A DNA stretch of 64,000 bases, from NCBI RefSeq assembly GCF_029952525.1, contig NZ_JASAOF010000030.1, forward strand, positions 1 to 64,000, given 5' to 3'. A program made the translations under genes and the position numbers. Source of the DNA: Saccharopolyspora ipomoeae. GTDB taxonomy: Bacteria > Actinomycetota > Actinomycetes > Mycobacteriales > Pseudonocardiaceae. This document shows positions 52,007-61,007 of this stretch, one piece after another; the stretch's first letter is position 1; each line of letters opens with the position of its first letter. Under the pieces are notes generated by a model. It was not told where the DNA came from. It did not search any database and worked only from the letters and a program-made list of their open reading frames with translations.

Positions 52007-53040
52007 GGAGTTCCTCGCTTCCCAGCCGAGCCGATGACGGACAGGAGCTCGGCGACCTGCGGGTACCGCTTCGCGTACTGGTCGATCACCGGCCTGGTCG
52101 CCGCGCGGAAGGCGTTGGTGTCGACGTCGGTGATGAACTCGACGCCCATCGCCTTCGCCTCGGTGATGGCCTCCTGGGTCGTCCGGGCCCAGTCGGCCTT
52201 CTGGCGCTCGGTCGACGCCCGGGCGGCCTCGGTGAGCAGCTGCTCGTCGGCAGGGGCGAGCCGATCCCAGGTCTCGGTGCTGATCACGAGCATGTCCGGG
52301 ATGCGGGTGTGCTCGGTCATCGAGAAGGCGTGGGAGACCTCGCCGTGGGCGCTGTCGGTGAGCACGGTCTCGTTGCTCTCGGCGCCGTCGATCAGGCCGG
52401 TCTGCAACGAGGTGTAGGTGTCGCTGAAGGCCATCACGACCGGGGCCGCGCCCAGCGCTCCGACGAAGTCGGTCTGCGACCGCATGTCCTGCACGCGGAT
52501 CTTCTGCCCGCGCAGGTCTTCCGGGGTCCTGATCGGCTTGTTGCCCGTGTAGAAGGACCGCGCCCCGGAGCTGTAGTAGGTCAGGCCGACGAAACCCTCG
52601 TCGGCGGTCGAGCGCAGGTAGTCGGCCATCTGAGGTGAGTCCATCACCTCGTAGAACTCCTGCTCGGAGTCGAAGAGGTAGGGCAGGCCGAAGGTGTTGT
52701 AGCCGGGGTCGTAGGTCGCCAGTCCCGGCGCGCTGACCCGGGTCATGTCGACGATGCCCTGGTGCAGCTGTCCCAGCACCTCGGGTTCGTCGCCGAGCTG
52801 GCCGTTGCCGTAGATCTTGACCGCGATGCGTCCGCCGCTTCGACGCTTCACGTCCTCGGCGAAGGACGCGAGGGCCTTCGAGGTGACGTGATCGTCGCCG
52901 AGGTTGTTGGCGAGGGTCAGCACCAAGGGGTTCTCCGGCGTCGCCTCAGCGCTCGTCCGCGCGCCGGACGCCGGCGCGCACGCGGCGAGGGCCGCAACGA
53001 GGACCAGGGCGACGATGCCGCTGATCAGTCGTTTCCTCAT
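52003..53040 (-). CDS. dctP: TRAP transporter substrate-binding lipoprotein DctP
   Basis: 345-residue receptor with a lipoprotein signal peptide: MRKRLISGIVALVLVAALAAC, the lipobox being LAAC. The DctP fold shows GRIAVKIYGNGQLGDEPE, PYLFDSEQEFYEVMDS and the GQKIRVQDMRS segment, with the arginine that binds a carboxylate. Uronate and sialic acid TRAP receptors share this layout. It is 11 bp after the GH31 stop on the same strand. Ligand inferred from context: glucuronate/galacturonate or a glucuronoside. Confidence 0.92.
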   Translation of the reverse strand: MRKRLISGIVALVLVAALAACAPASGARTSAEATPENPLVLTLANNLGDDHVTSKALASFAEDVKRRSGGRIAVKIYGNGQLGDEPEVLGQLHQGIVDMTRVSAPGLATYDPGYNTFGLPYLFDSEQEFYEVMDSPQMADYLRSTADEGFVGLTYYSSGARSFYTGNKPIRTPEDLRGQKIRVQDMRSQTDFVGALGAAPVVMAFSDTYTSLQTGLIDGAESNETVLTDSAHGEVSHAFSMTEHTRIPDMLVISTETWDRLAPADEQLLTEAARASTERQKADWARTTQEAITEAKAMGVEFITDVDTNAFRAATRPVIDQYAKRYPQVAELLSVIGSAGKRGTP

Positions 53041-53051
53041 GCCTGCCTTTC

Positions 53052-55571
53052 TCACATGCCGATCATGTCGACCGGCTCGAAGGAGATCGTGGCGACCAGA
53101 TCGCCGCCGTGGTCGGGGGTTTTGACGAGCGCGGAGCCGAGCGCGATGTCGTAGTACCAGCCCGCCTCCGCCTCGTCGAAGCGAGCGCGGTGCAGGAACT
53201 GCGGCAGCCGCCGGCCGTCGAGGTCGACCCGGTGGGGGCACTGGCCGGGCCGGACGACGTCGAAGAGCAGTCGTCGCACGGTGCTGCGGTGCTCGCCGCG
53301 CCGGGTCAGCTCCAGGCGCACCTGCTCGCCCGCGGTCATCCGGATCTCGGTCTCGCGGAAGGCACCGTCCTCGTGGGCGCGGGTGAGGCCGTCGTCCTCG
53401 TAGAGGGTGAACCGGGCGTCGCGGTCGGGGACGCAGATCAGGCGCAGGTCGGTGACCTCGTCGCGGGTGAGGCTGCGCAGCTGGTTCTCCGCGACCGGGA
53501 CGATGCCGCCGCCGCGCAGGAACAGCGGGATCGAGCCGAGGTCCACCGGCAGTTCCACGACCTGCCCGCCCTGGTGGCGCTGCCGGGTCCAGGCGTCGTA
53601 GAACACCTCGCCCGCCGGGAGCCGGACCGAGCGGGTGCGCGCTCCGGGGGTGAGCACGGTGGCGACGAGCAGCGCGTCGCCGAGCATGAACTCCTCGGCG
53701 CTCTCGTCCACGCCCGGGTCGTCCTGGAAGGCGCTGACCAGAGCCTCCATGATCGGCCACCCGGTCGCCGAGGCGCGCGCCGCGAGCGAGTACAGGTACG
53801 GGAACAGCCGGTAGCGCAGCTTGATCGCGTCCCTGACGTGATGGGTGTGGTCGGGGTACATCCACGGCTCGGTCACGGTGTTGTCGGAGTTGACCGAGTG
53901 GATGGAGAACCGGGGCTGGAAGATGCCGTGCTGCACCCACCGCACCAGCAGCTCGGGCTCCGGAGCGGGACCGTGGAAACCGCCGATGTCGCAGCCGTGG
54001 TGCGGGAAGCCGGACAGCCCCATGCCGAGGATCGTGGCGATGTTGTGCCGCAACGATTCCCACGAGGTGGAGTTGTCGCCCGCCCAGCTCTGGGCGTAGC
54101 GCTGGATCCCCGCGTGACCGGAGCGGCACACGATGTAGGGGCGCGCCGACGGGTTCGTCGCGGCGATGCCGTCGCGGGTCACCCGGCACATCAGGTTCGA
54201 CATGACGTTGCGCAGCCGGGCGACGGTCGCACCCGCGCCGTCGAAGTCGACGCCGGAATCGGTGTCGATGATGCCGTCGTACTCGCAGTTGTCGTTCCAG
54301 ACCGAGGTCGTGCCCTTGTCGAGGACCGCTTCGGTGAGCCAGCGCTGCCACGCCGCGCGAGCGTCGGGCTTGGTGAAGTCGACGAAGCGACCCGGCCCGC
54401 CCCACCAGGCACCGGCGGCCGGGCCCGCGCCGGCCGTCGCGACCGCGTCCGCGCTCCGGGTGACGAAGACGTCAGCTTCGGCGAACTCGTCCAGGCGGGG
54501 GTGGACGTCGAGGACACCGGGCTTGACGTTCGGGGACACGGTGATGCCGCGCTCGGCCATCGAGGCGAAAAAGCCTTCGGGGGAGGGGAATCGGCGCTCG
54601 TTCCAGGTGAAGACGCACCGCTTCGGCCCGGCCTCGGTCGGCTGCGTGGTGTAGCCGGAGGAGAGCTGGAAGCCGTCGACGGGGATGTCCTCGGCCCTGG
54701 CGATGTCGATGAAATCGGTGATGGCGCGGTCGCTGTCGGCGTCGAGCTCGGAGTAGTACATCGATGAGGCGAGGTAGCCCAGCGCGTACTTGGGCAGCAG
54801 CGGCGGCCTGCCGGTCAGCGCGGTGTAGCGGCGCACCACGTCCCGGATCGCCGGACCGGCGATCAGGAAGAGGTCGATGTCGCCGCCGTCGGCGCGGTAG
54901 CGGCTGTGCGGCGGCCAGTAGTTGCTGCGCTCCCGGCCGAGGTCGAGGTCGCAGTCGTAGGTGTTGTGGTAGAAGTAGCCGACCGCCTTGCGGCTCGTCC
55001 GGTTCATCTTGAGGTAGAACGGGATGTGCTTGTAGAGCGGGTCCGTCTCCCGCGCGTCGTAGCCCAGCGCGTCCTTCGGGCTCATCGTGATGAGCTTCTG
55101 CGCCTTGTTCAGCGGCCCCGTGGTCTCGCCGAAACCGTAGAAGGCGTCGTCGCGCGAGATCTCGCTGGAGTGGATGCGGCGGCCGTTGGAATCCTCCCGG
55201 TAACCGAGCCCGACCACGTCGGAGTGCAGCAGCGCTCCCTCGTCGTCGTGCACGCGGATCCGGAACGGGTCCTTGTCGATGTCCACCCGGAGGCCACCGC
55301 CGGTGACGCGGACGAGTTCGCCCAGGTCCTCGACGTCGAGCGGCAGCGCTGTCACGCGGGTGCGCTCGTCGGCCATGAACTCGTCGAGCCGGTCCGGCCA
55401 CGCCGTCGTGGTGAGCGTGTAGGACTCCTCGGCGAAGTCGCCGTCGAAACCGGCGCGGATCCGCAGGACGCCGTCGCTCGGGACGACGAGCCGGATCTCC
55501 ACGCCGTCGGTGTGGACGTGGACCCGGTCACCGGCCCGTTCCACTCGTTCGACTCGTGATGTGACGCGCAC
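53052..55571 (-). CDS. GH31 family glycoside hydrolase (alpha-glucosidase/alpha-xylosidase-like)
   Basis: 839-residue GH31 enzyme. An N-terminal beta-sandwich (SRDDAFYGFGETTGPLNK) precedes the catalytic barrel. The nucleophile is the Asp of SVWNDNCEYDG and the acid/base is in SWAGDNSTSWESL; the C-terminal beta domains include FLRGGGIVPV. The GTG at 55571 is preferred because the upstream part of the frame is low-complexity His/Arg-rich. The WNDNxE form of the nucleophile motif differs from the common WxDMNE, so substrate differs from YicI. Located with a uronate TRAP system, it may release the imported sugar from an oligosaccharide. No signal peptide, so it is intracellular. Confidence 0.9.
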   Translation of the reverse strand: MRVTSRVERVERAGDRVHVHTDGVEIRLVVPSDGVLRIRAGFDGDFAEESYTLTTTAWPDRLDEFMADERTRVTALPLDVEDLGELVRVTGGGLRVDIDKDPFRIRVHDDEGALLHSDVVGLGYREDSNGRRIHSSEISRDDAFYGFGETTGPLNKAQKLITMSPKDALGYDARETDPLYKHIPFYLKMNRTSRKAVGYFYHNTYDCDLDLGRERSNYWPPHSRYRADGGDIDLFLIAGPAIRDVVRRYTALTGRPPLLPKYALGYLASSMYYSELDADSDRAITDFIDIARAEDIPVDGFQLSSGYTTQPTEAGPKRCVFTWNERRFPSPEGFFASMAERGITVSPNVKPGVLDVHPRLDEFAEADVFVTRSADAVATAGAGPAAGAWWGGPGRFVDFTKPDARAAWQRWLTEAVLDKGTTSVWNDNCEYDGIIDTDSGVDFDGAGATVARLRNVMSNLMCRVTRDGIAATNPSARPYIVCRSGHAGIQRYAQSWAGDNSTSWESLRHNIATILGMGLSGFPHHGCDIGGFHGPAPEPELLVRWVQHGIFQPRFSIHSVNSDNTVTEPWMYPDHTHHVRDAIKLRYRLFPYLYSLAARASATGWPIMEALVSAFQDDPGVDESAEEFMLGDALLVATVLTPGARTRSVRLPAGEVFYDAWTRQRHQGGQVVELPVDLGSIPLFLRGGGIVPVAENQLRSLTRDEVTDLRLICVPDRDARFTLYEDDGLTRAHEDGAFRETEIRMTAGEQVRLELTRRGEHRSTVRRLLFDVVRPGQCPHRVDLDGRRLPQFLHRARFDEAEAGWYYDIALGSALVKTPDHGGDLVATISFEPVDMIGM

Positions 55572-55639
55572 GTGAACTTCTCTCGATCTGGCGAAGTGTT
55601 CGCCGACGTTGGGGCAGCACCGGCGATGACGATGGTGCG

Positions 55640-55667
55640 GCACCGGCCGCGGTGACGCGGCCGGTGC
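55640..55667 (-). terminator. Hairpin between manD and the GH31 gene
   Basis: CACCGGCCGC and GCGGCCGGTG pair over 10 bp, extended by one G-C pair, around a 6-nt loop. It lies 6 bp after the mannonate dehydratase stop, so GH31-TRAP expression may need its own promoter or read-through. Confidence 0.6.
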
Positions 55668-55672
55668 GCGGC

Positions 55673-56911
55673 TCACCAATCGTGAACGGTGCCGTCCTGG
55701 AGCCGGTTGACCGGCAGGTACGCCCGCTCGTAGGGGTGCTGCGCCGCCAGCTCCTCGTCGAAGTGGATGCCCAGACCGGGCTCCTCACCGGGGCGCAGGC
55801 CACCGCCGGCGAACTCGTAGGTCGGACCGAAGACCGCCCGCGTCTGCTCGCTGTGGACCATGTACTCCTGGATGCCGAAGTTGTGCAGCGCCGTGCCCAG
55901 GTGCACGGCGGCGGCCAGGCCGACCGGCGAGACGTCGGTCGGCCCGTGCATGCCGGACTTGACCTGGTACATCGCCGCGTAGTCCATGATCCGCCGCACG
56001 CTGCTGATGCCGCCCGCGTGCGTGATCGGCGAGCGCACGTAGTCGATGAGCTGCTCGCGGATCAGGTGCTGGTAGTCCCACACGGAGTTGAACACCTCGC
56101 CGATCGCCAGCGGCGTGGTGGTGTGGTGACGCACCCAGCGCAGCGCTTCCTGGTTCTCGGCGGGGGTGACGTCTTCGAGCCAGAACAGGTCGTAGGGCTC
56201 CAGCGACTTGCCGAGCTTGGCTGCCTGGATCGGGGTGAGGCGGTGGTGCGCGTCGTGCAGCAGCGCGATGTCCTCGCCGAACTCCCCGCGCACGGCCTCG
56301 AACACCGAGGGAACGTGCCGCAGGTAGGCGCGGGTGTCCCAGTTCTCCTCGGCGGGCAGCGCCGATCGGCGGGCGGGCTCGTAGTCGTAGCGGGTGTCGT
56401 CGCCGATCGAGGCGGCCGCGCTGGAGGCCACGCCGTACACCGAGTCCAGCCCGGGCACGCCGGTCTGGATGCGGATGGCGCGGAAGCCCTCCTCCAGGTG
56501 CTGTCGCACCGAGTCGAACAGCTCGGGGATGTCCTTGCCGCTGGCGTGGCCGTAGACCAGGCAGCGCTCGCGGGAGGCGCCGCCGAGCAGCTGGTAGAGC
56601 GGCAGGCCGGCGACCTTGGCCTTGATGTCCCACAGCGCGGTGTCCACGGCCGCGATCGCGGCCATCGTCACCGGGCCGCGCCGCCAGTAGGCGCCGCGGT
56701 AGAGGTACTGCCAGGTGTCCTCGATGGCGTGCGCGTCGCGCCCGATCAGCAGCGGCACGACGTGGTCGGTGAGGTAGCTGGCCACCGCCAGCTCGCGGCC
56801 GTTGAGCGTGCCGTCGCCGTAGCCGACCACCCCGTCGTCCGTGGTGATCTTCAGCGTGACGAAGTTGCGCCCCGGGCTGGTGACGATGACGTCTGCGCGC
56901 TCGATGAGCAC
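55673..56911 (-). CDS. manD: D-mannonate dehydratase family protein (ManD, enolase superfamily)
   Basis: 412-residue enolase-superfamily dehydratase. ManD signatures: [13 protein letters not shown] (Tyr/His segment), RIQTGVPG, the metal ligands in [11 protein letters not shown] (Asp-x-His), [12 protein letters not shown] (Glu) and AIGEVFNS (Glu), then HAGGIS. This matches the RspA/ManD group, which dehydrates D-mannonate (sometimes gluconate) to 2-keto-3-deoxygluconate. It fits directly after glucuronate isomerase and a fructuronate reductase encoded on the other strand. It is divergent from the LacI gene; a LacI-type operator lies between. Confidence 0.9.
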   Translation of the reverse strand: MLIERADVIVTSPGRNFVTLKITTDDGVVGYGDGTLNGRELAVASYLTDHVVPLLIGRDAHAIEDTWQYLYRGAYWRRGPVTMAAIAAVDTALWDIKAKVAGLPLYQLLGGASRERCLVYGHASGKDIPELFDSVRQHLEEGFRAIRIQTGVPGLDSVYGVASSAAASIGDDTRYDYEPARRSALPAEENWDTRAYLRHVPSVFEAVRGEFGEDIALLHDAHHRLTPIQAAKLGKSLEPYDLFWLEDVTPAENQEALRWVRHHTTTPLAIGEVFNSVWDYQHLIREQLIDYVRSPITHAGGISSVRRIMDYAAMYQVKSGMHGPTDVSPVGLAAAVHLGTALHNFGIQEYMVHSEQTRAVFGPTYEFAGGGLRPGEEPGLGIHFDEELAAQHPYERAYLPVNRLQDGTVHDW

Positions 56912-57020
56912 TGGTCCTCCTTGACTGGGAACGACGAGCGGTCGCCGGTCCGCGGGCTCGTGACCGCTGCGGTGGCCGTGCGGCTCGTGGTCGGTTCAAC
57001 GTAGGAGTGACCGCGTATGC

Positions 57021-57036
57021 TGACAACCAGTTGCCA
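57021..57036. promoter_or_regulatory. LacI-type operator 1
   Basis: TGACAACCAGTTGCCA is a near-palindrome with CAAC-N2-GTTG arms, in the divergent region between manD and the lacI-type gene. GTTGCC recurs 4 bp after it. It matches the operator before uxaC (58093) in the CAAC/GTTG arms. Confidence 0.6.
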
Positions 57037-57094
57037 TTTGTTGCCAACATCAACAGCGACCGCCTCGGCGGCGCTCCGACCACGGAGGTGCGCG

Positions 57095-58090
57095 GTGGAC
57101 CAGCCCCGGCCGACCATCTACGACGTCGCCCAGCACTGCGGCGTCGCGGCCTCCACCGTGTCGCGCACGTTCTCGCATCCCAGCCGGGTCAACCCCGCCA
57201 CCCGCGAGAAGGTCCGCGCCGCCGCCGAGGAGGTCGGCTACCTCCCGCGCCCGCTGGCGCGCGCGGAGGCGCCCGGCCGCACGCGGACGATCACCCTGGT
57301 GGTCACCGACATCGCCAACCCGTACTACGTCCCGCTGATCAAGGCGGCCCAGTCCCAGGCGCTGGAGAAGGACTACACGCTGGCCCTGACCGACAGCGAC
57401 GAGTCACCGCACGTCGAGGTCAGCAACCTGCGGCAGCTGCTCGCGACCACCAGCGGTGCCATCCTGGCCACCTCCCGCCTGTCCGACGAGGTCATCCGCC
57501 AGATCGCCCAGCACCGCGCGCTGGTCATCGTCAACCGCGAGATCGAGGGGGTCCCCAGCCTCGTGGTCGACACCGCCGGGGGGATGCGCAAGGCCGTCCG
57601 CCACCTGGCCGCCATCGGGCATCGCCGCATCGCCTACCTCGCCGGGCCCCGCAACTCCTGGATCAACAGCGCGAGATGGCGCGCGGTGCAGGACGAATCC
57701 CGCTCGCTCGGCATCGACGCGGCGTTCGTGGGCCCGCACGTGCCCAACCTGCGGGGCGGGCACGAGGCGGCCGACGCGCTGATGCTGGAGCGCGCGACCG
57801 CCGCCATTGCCTACAACGACCTCATCGCCATCGGCGCCCTGCAACGCCTGCAAGCGGCGGGTGTCAGCGTGCCCGCGGACTTCAGCCTCATCGGCTGCGA
57901 CGACATCTTCGGGGCCGACCTGACCGCACCGGGCCTGACCACGGTCGCCGGGCCGACCGAACGGCTCGGCAGGTCCGCCGTCGACGCGCTGCACGCCCAG
58001 CTCACCCACCGCGCTCGGGTCGAGTCGACGCTCTTCGACGCCCACCTCGTCACGCGCGGCTCCACCGCCGCCCCGCGGGATGACAACTGA
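57095..58090 (+). CDS. LacI family transcriptional regulator of hexuronate genes
   Basis: 331-residue regulator: the HTH TIYDVAQHCGVAASTVSRTFSHPSRV (outline) with the hinge VGYLPRPLAR, then a periplasmic-binding-protein-like domain from ITLVVTDIANPYYVPLI onward to GCDDIFGADLTAPGLTTV. The GTG at 57095 has GGAGG 7 nt upstream and puts the HTH at residue 6 or so; the longer frame is rejected. Palindromes with CAAC-N2-GTTG lie on both sides, before manD/lacI and before uxaC, so it probably controls both directions, with glucuronate or fructuronate as inducer (inference). Confidence 0.9.
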   Translation: MDQPRPTIYDVAQHCGVAASTVSRTFSHPSRVNPATREKVRAAAEEVGYLPRPLARAEAPGRTRTITLVVTDIANPYYVPLIKAAQSQALEKDYTLALTDSDESPHVEVSNLRQLLATTSGAILATSRLSDEVIRQIAQHRALVIVNREIEGVPSLVVDTAGGMRKAVRHLAAIGHRRIAYLAGPRNSWINSARWRAVQDESRSLGIDAAFVGPHVPNLRGGHEAADALMLERATAAIAYNDLIAIGALQRLQAAGVSVPADFSLIGCDDIFGADLTAPGLTTVAGPTERLGRSAVDALHAQLTHRARVESTLFDAHLVTRGSTAAPRDDN

Positions 58091-58113
58091 TGGCAACTAG
58101 TTGCATCCGTTGT
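58083..58113. promoter_or_regulatory. LacI-type operator 2 (nested palindrome before uxaC)
   Basis: The core GCAACTAGTTGC (58093-58104) is a perfect 12-bp palindrome. It is flanked by ACAAC (58083-58087) and GTTGT (58109-58113), which form an outer dyad. It begins inside the last codons of the lacI-type gene and ends 22 bp before the uxaC ATG. Confidence 0.65.
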
Positions 58114-58135
58114 TCGTGATGAGCACGCTGCTCGC

Positions 58136-59635
58136 ATGGACCGTGGCACGGCAGCATCTCCTGGGACCCCGCACGACCACGAGCGCGCGAGCACCCCACC
58201 GCCCTCCCGGGGCTCGGGCCGGGTGGCGCTCACCCCGCACCCGGACCGGTTGCTCCCGCCCGACCCGACCCGGCGCGGCATCGCGCGGCGGCTCTACGAC
58301 AGCGTCCGCGACCTCCCGCTGATCAGCCCGCACGGGCACGTCGAGGCGAGACTGCTCGCGACCGACGAGCCGTTCACCGATCCGGCGTCGTTGCTGGTCA
58401 CGCCCGACCACTACATCACCCGGCTGCTGCACGCCCACGGCGTGCCGCTGCCCCGCCTCGGTCTGCGCGACAGCGCGGACGGCGCCGCTCCGGCCGCACC
58501 CAGGGAGGTGTGGCGGACCTTCTGCGAGCACTGGCACCTGTTCCTGGGCACCGCGTCCCGGGGGTGGCTGGAGGCCGAGCTGCACGACGTGCTCGGCGTG
58601 ACGGTGCAGCCCTCGGCCGACACCGCCGACGAGCTGTTCGACGAGATCACGGCCCGGCTGCGCGAACCCGAGTTCCGGCCCCGCGCGCTCCACGACTCGT
58701 TCGGGATCGCCGCGCTGGCCACCACCGACGACCCCGCCGACGACCTGTCCCACCACGCGGCCCTGGCCGACGACCCGTCGTGGTCGGGCCGCGTGCTGCC
58801 GACCTTCCGGCCCGACCGCCACCTCGACGCGACCGCGCCCGGTTGGAGCGCCGCCCTGGACGACCTGGCAGCCGCCAGCGGCATCGACACCGGCGACTAC
58901 GACGGGCTGGTCCGGGCGCTGGAGAACCGGCGCGAGCACTTCCGCGCGCACGGCGCCACCGCCACCGATCACAGCGCCCCCGACGCGCGCATGGCCTTCC
59001 TGGACCGCGACCGCGCGCAGCGCCTGTTCGCCGAGGTCAAAGCCGGGACGGCGAGCGCCGAGGACGCCCGGCTGCTGTCGCAGCAGCTGCTCGGCGAGAT
59101 GGCGCGCATGTCCAGCGAGGACGGCATGGTCATGGCGCTGCACACCGGCAGCAGGCGCAACCACCACCCGGGGACGGCGCGCCGCTTCGGTCCCGACACC
59201 GGTCACGACATCCCGCTGCAGGCCGAGTTCACCCGCGCGCTGCAACCGATGCTGGAGCGGTTCGGCACGAACCCGCGGTTCCAGACCGTGCTGTTCACCC
59301 TCGACGAGACGGTCTTCTCCCGCGAACTCGCCCCGCTCGCCGGGTTCTACCCCTCGGTCTACCTCGGCGCGCCGTGGTGGTTCCTCGACGCGCCCCGCGC
59401 GATGCACCGCTTCCGCGACGCCGTCACCGAGACCGCGGGCTTCTACCGCAACGCGGGCTTCATCGACGACACCCGCGGGTTCTGCTCCATCCCGGCCCGC
59501 CACGACACGGCCCGCCGGGTCGACGCGGCCCACCTGGCGGGACTGGTCGCCGAACACGTCATCAGCGAGGACGACGCCGCCGTCGTCATCCGCGATCTTC
59601 ACGACCTCCAGCCGAAGAGGGCGTTCCGACTGTGA
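58136..59635 (+). CDS. uxaC: Glucuronate isomerase
   Basis: 499-residue UxaC-family isomerase (D-glucuronate/D-galacturonate to fructuronate/tagaturonate), amidohydrolase fold. Metal-binding His-x-His in LPLISPHGHVEARLL; the region MALHTGSRRNHHPGTARRFGPDTGHDIPL (outline) and FYPSVYLGAPWWFLDAPRAM (outline) are conserved UxaC blocks. A Pro/Ser-rich N-terminal extension of about 25 residues precedes the core; the true start could be a few codons later. Its stop overlaps the next GTG, so the isomerase and reductase are co-translated. Confidence 0.92.
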   Translation: MDRGTAASPGTPHDHERASTPPPSRGSGRVALTPHPDRLLPPDPTRRGIARRLYDSVRDLPLISPHGHVEARLLATDEPFTDPASLLVTPDHYITRLLHAHGVPLPRLGLRDSADGAAPAAPREVWRTFCEHWHLFLGTASRGWLEAELHDVLGVTVQPSADTADELFDEITARLREPEFRPRALHDSFGIAALATTDDPADDLSHHAALADDPSWSGRVLPTFRPDRHLDATAPGWSAALDDLAAASGIDTGDYDGLVRALENRREHFRAHGATATDHSAPDARMAFLDRDRAQRLFAEVKAGTASAEDARLLSQQLLGEMARMSSEDGMVMALHTGSRRNHHPGTARRFGPDTGHDIPLQAEFTRALQPMLERFGTNPRFQTVLFTLDETVFSRELAPLAGFYPSVYLGAPWWFLDAPRAMHRFRDAVTETAGFYRNAGFIDDTRGFCSIPARHDTARRVDAAHLAGLVAEHVISEDDAAVVIRDLHDLQPKRAFRL

Positions 59636-60933
59636 CGGCACGACTGACCCGCGCCTCCGCCGGTGTCCGCCCACCGGCCCCGGTGCGGGCCGTCCACCTG
59701 GGGCTGGGCGCGTTCCACCGGGCCCACCAGGCCGCGTACACGATGGCCGACCCGGACTGGGGCGTCGCGGCCTACACCTTCCGCAACACCGAGCTGCCGC
59801 GCACCCTCACCGAGCAGGACGGGCTGTTCTCGTTGCAGGTGCGCGACGACGGCGACACCGAGGCCGTGATCGTCGACGCGATCAGCCGCGCCCACCCCGG
59901 CTGCGACTCCGAGCAGTGGCTCGCCGATCTCGCCTCGCCCGAGGTGGCGCTGCTGACGCTGACCATCACCGAGGCCGGGTACCGGGTGTCCGGCGATCCG
60001 GACGGGACCGCGATCGGCCGCGTCCTCGCCGGGCTGCGCGGGCGCTACCGCGCGGGCGGCGCCCCCATCGCGCTGGTCCCGTGCGACAACCTGCCGGGCA
60101 ACGGCGGCGTGCTGCGCGAGGCGATCCGCACCGCCGCCGCGCGGGAGGACGCGGGTTTCCGCGCTTGGGCCGAGGACCAGGTGTCGTTCGTCGACACCGT
60201 CGTCGACCGCATCACGCCCGCCACCACCGAGCAGGACCTCGCCACCGCCGCGCAGCTGACCGGGTTCGAAGACCGGGCCCCCGTGGTGACCGAACCCTTC
60301 AGCGAGTGGCTGCTGGCCGGGGACTTCCCGCTCGGCAGGCCCGCGTGGGAGGAGGCCGGTGCCCGGTTCGTCGACGACCTAGCCGCCTACGAGCAGCGCA
60401 AGCTGTGGTTCCTCAACGGTGCGCACACGCTGCTGGCCTACGCGGGTTTGGCGCTGGGATGCGCGACCGTCGACGAGGCCGTCCGGCACCCGGTGCTGGC
60501 CCGGCTGACGGCCTTGTGGTGGGACGTCGCATCGCGCCACGCGTCGCTGCGGGCGCAGGAGCTGGCCGACTACCGGCAGCGCCTGCTGCTGCGCTTCTCC
60601 TCGCGCGGGGTGCGGCACAACCTGCTGCAGATCGCCTCCGACGGGTCCCAGAAGATCCCGGCCCGCATCCTGCCGGTGCTGCTCGCCGAACGCGCTGCGC
60701 AGCGGATGCCCGACGCACCCGTCGCGGCGCTGGCCGGCTGGCTGATCCACCTGCGCGAGAACCCGGTCACCGACCCGTGCGCCGACGAGCTGGTCCCGCT
60801 GGCCCGCTCGGCGGACGCCGTCCGCGCGGTTCTGTCCGCCGTGGACAGCAGCCTCGCCGAGGACCGCGAGCTGGTGGCCGCGGTGGGGGACCACGTCCAA
60901 CGCCTGCGCGAGGCCACCGGCCGGATCGCGTAG
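59632..60933 (+). CDS. uxuB: Mannitol dehydrogenase family / fructuronate reductase-like
   Basis: 433-residue polyol/uronate dehydrogenase. The N-terminal NAD site is AVHLGLGAFHRAHQAAY; the active-site block KLWFLNGAHTLLAYAGLALG carries the catalytic Lys and His-Asn of the mannitol dehydrogenase fold; SRGVRHNLLQIASDGSQKIPAR in outline is conserved. After UxaC it should reduce fructuronate to D-mannonate, the substrate of ManD. The GTG overlaps the uxaC TGA. Tagaturonate reductase is the alternative. KDG kinase and aldolase are not in the window. Confidence 0.88.
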   Translation: MTARLTRASAGVRPPAPVRAVHLGLGAFHRAHQAAYTMADPDWGVAAYTFRNTELPRTLTEQDGLFSLQVRDDGDTEAVIVDAISRAHPGCDSEQWLADLASPEVALLTLTITEAGYRVSGDPDGTAIGRVLAGLRGRYRAGGAPIALVPCDNLPGNGGVLREAIRTAAAREDAGFRAWAEDQVSFVDTVVDRITPATTEQDLATAAQLTGFEDRAPVVTEPFSEWLLAGDFPLGRPAWEEAGARFVDDLAAYEQRKLWFLNGAHTLLAYAGLALGCATVDEAVRHPVLARLTALWWDVASRHASLRAQELADYRQRLLLRFSSRGVRHNLLQIASDGSQKIPARILPVLLAERAAQRMPDAPVAALAGWLIHLRENPVTDPCADELVPLARSADAVRAVLSAVDSSLAEDRELVAAVGDHVQRLREATGRIA

Positions 60934-61007
60934 CACCGGGAGGGGCCCCGGCCGGGTCTGCTCCGCCGGTCCGGCAGGGGTGCCACCCCGGGAGCGACAA
61001 TGGGTGG

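Noticed and set aside
60934-61007. GC-rich repeats after the uxuB-like gene as a terminator
   Set aside because: Several short complementary runs exist but no single convincing stem-loop.
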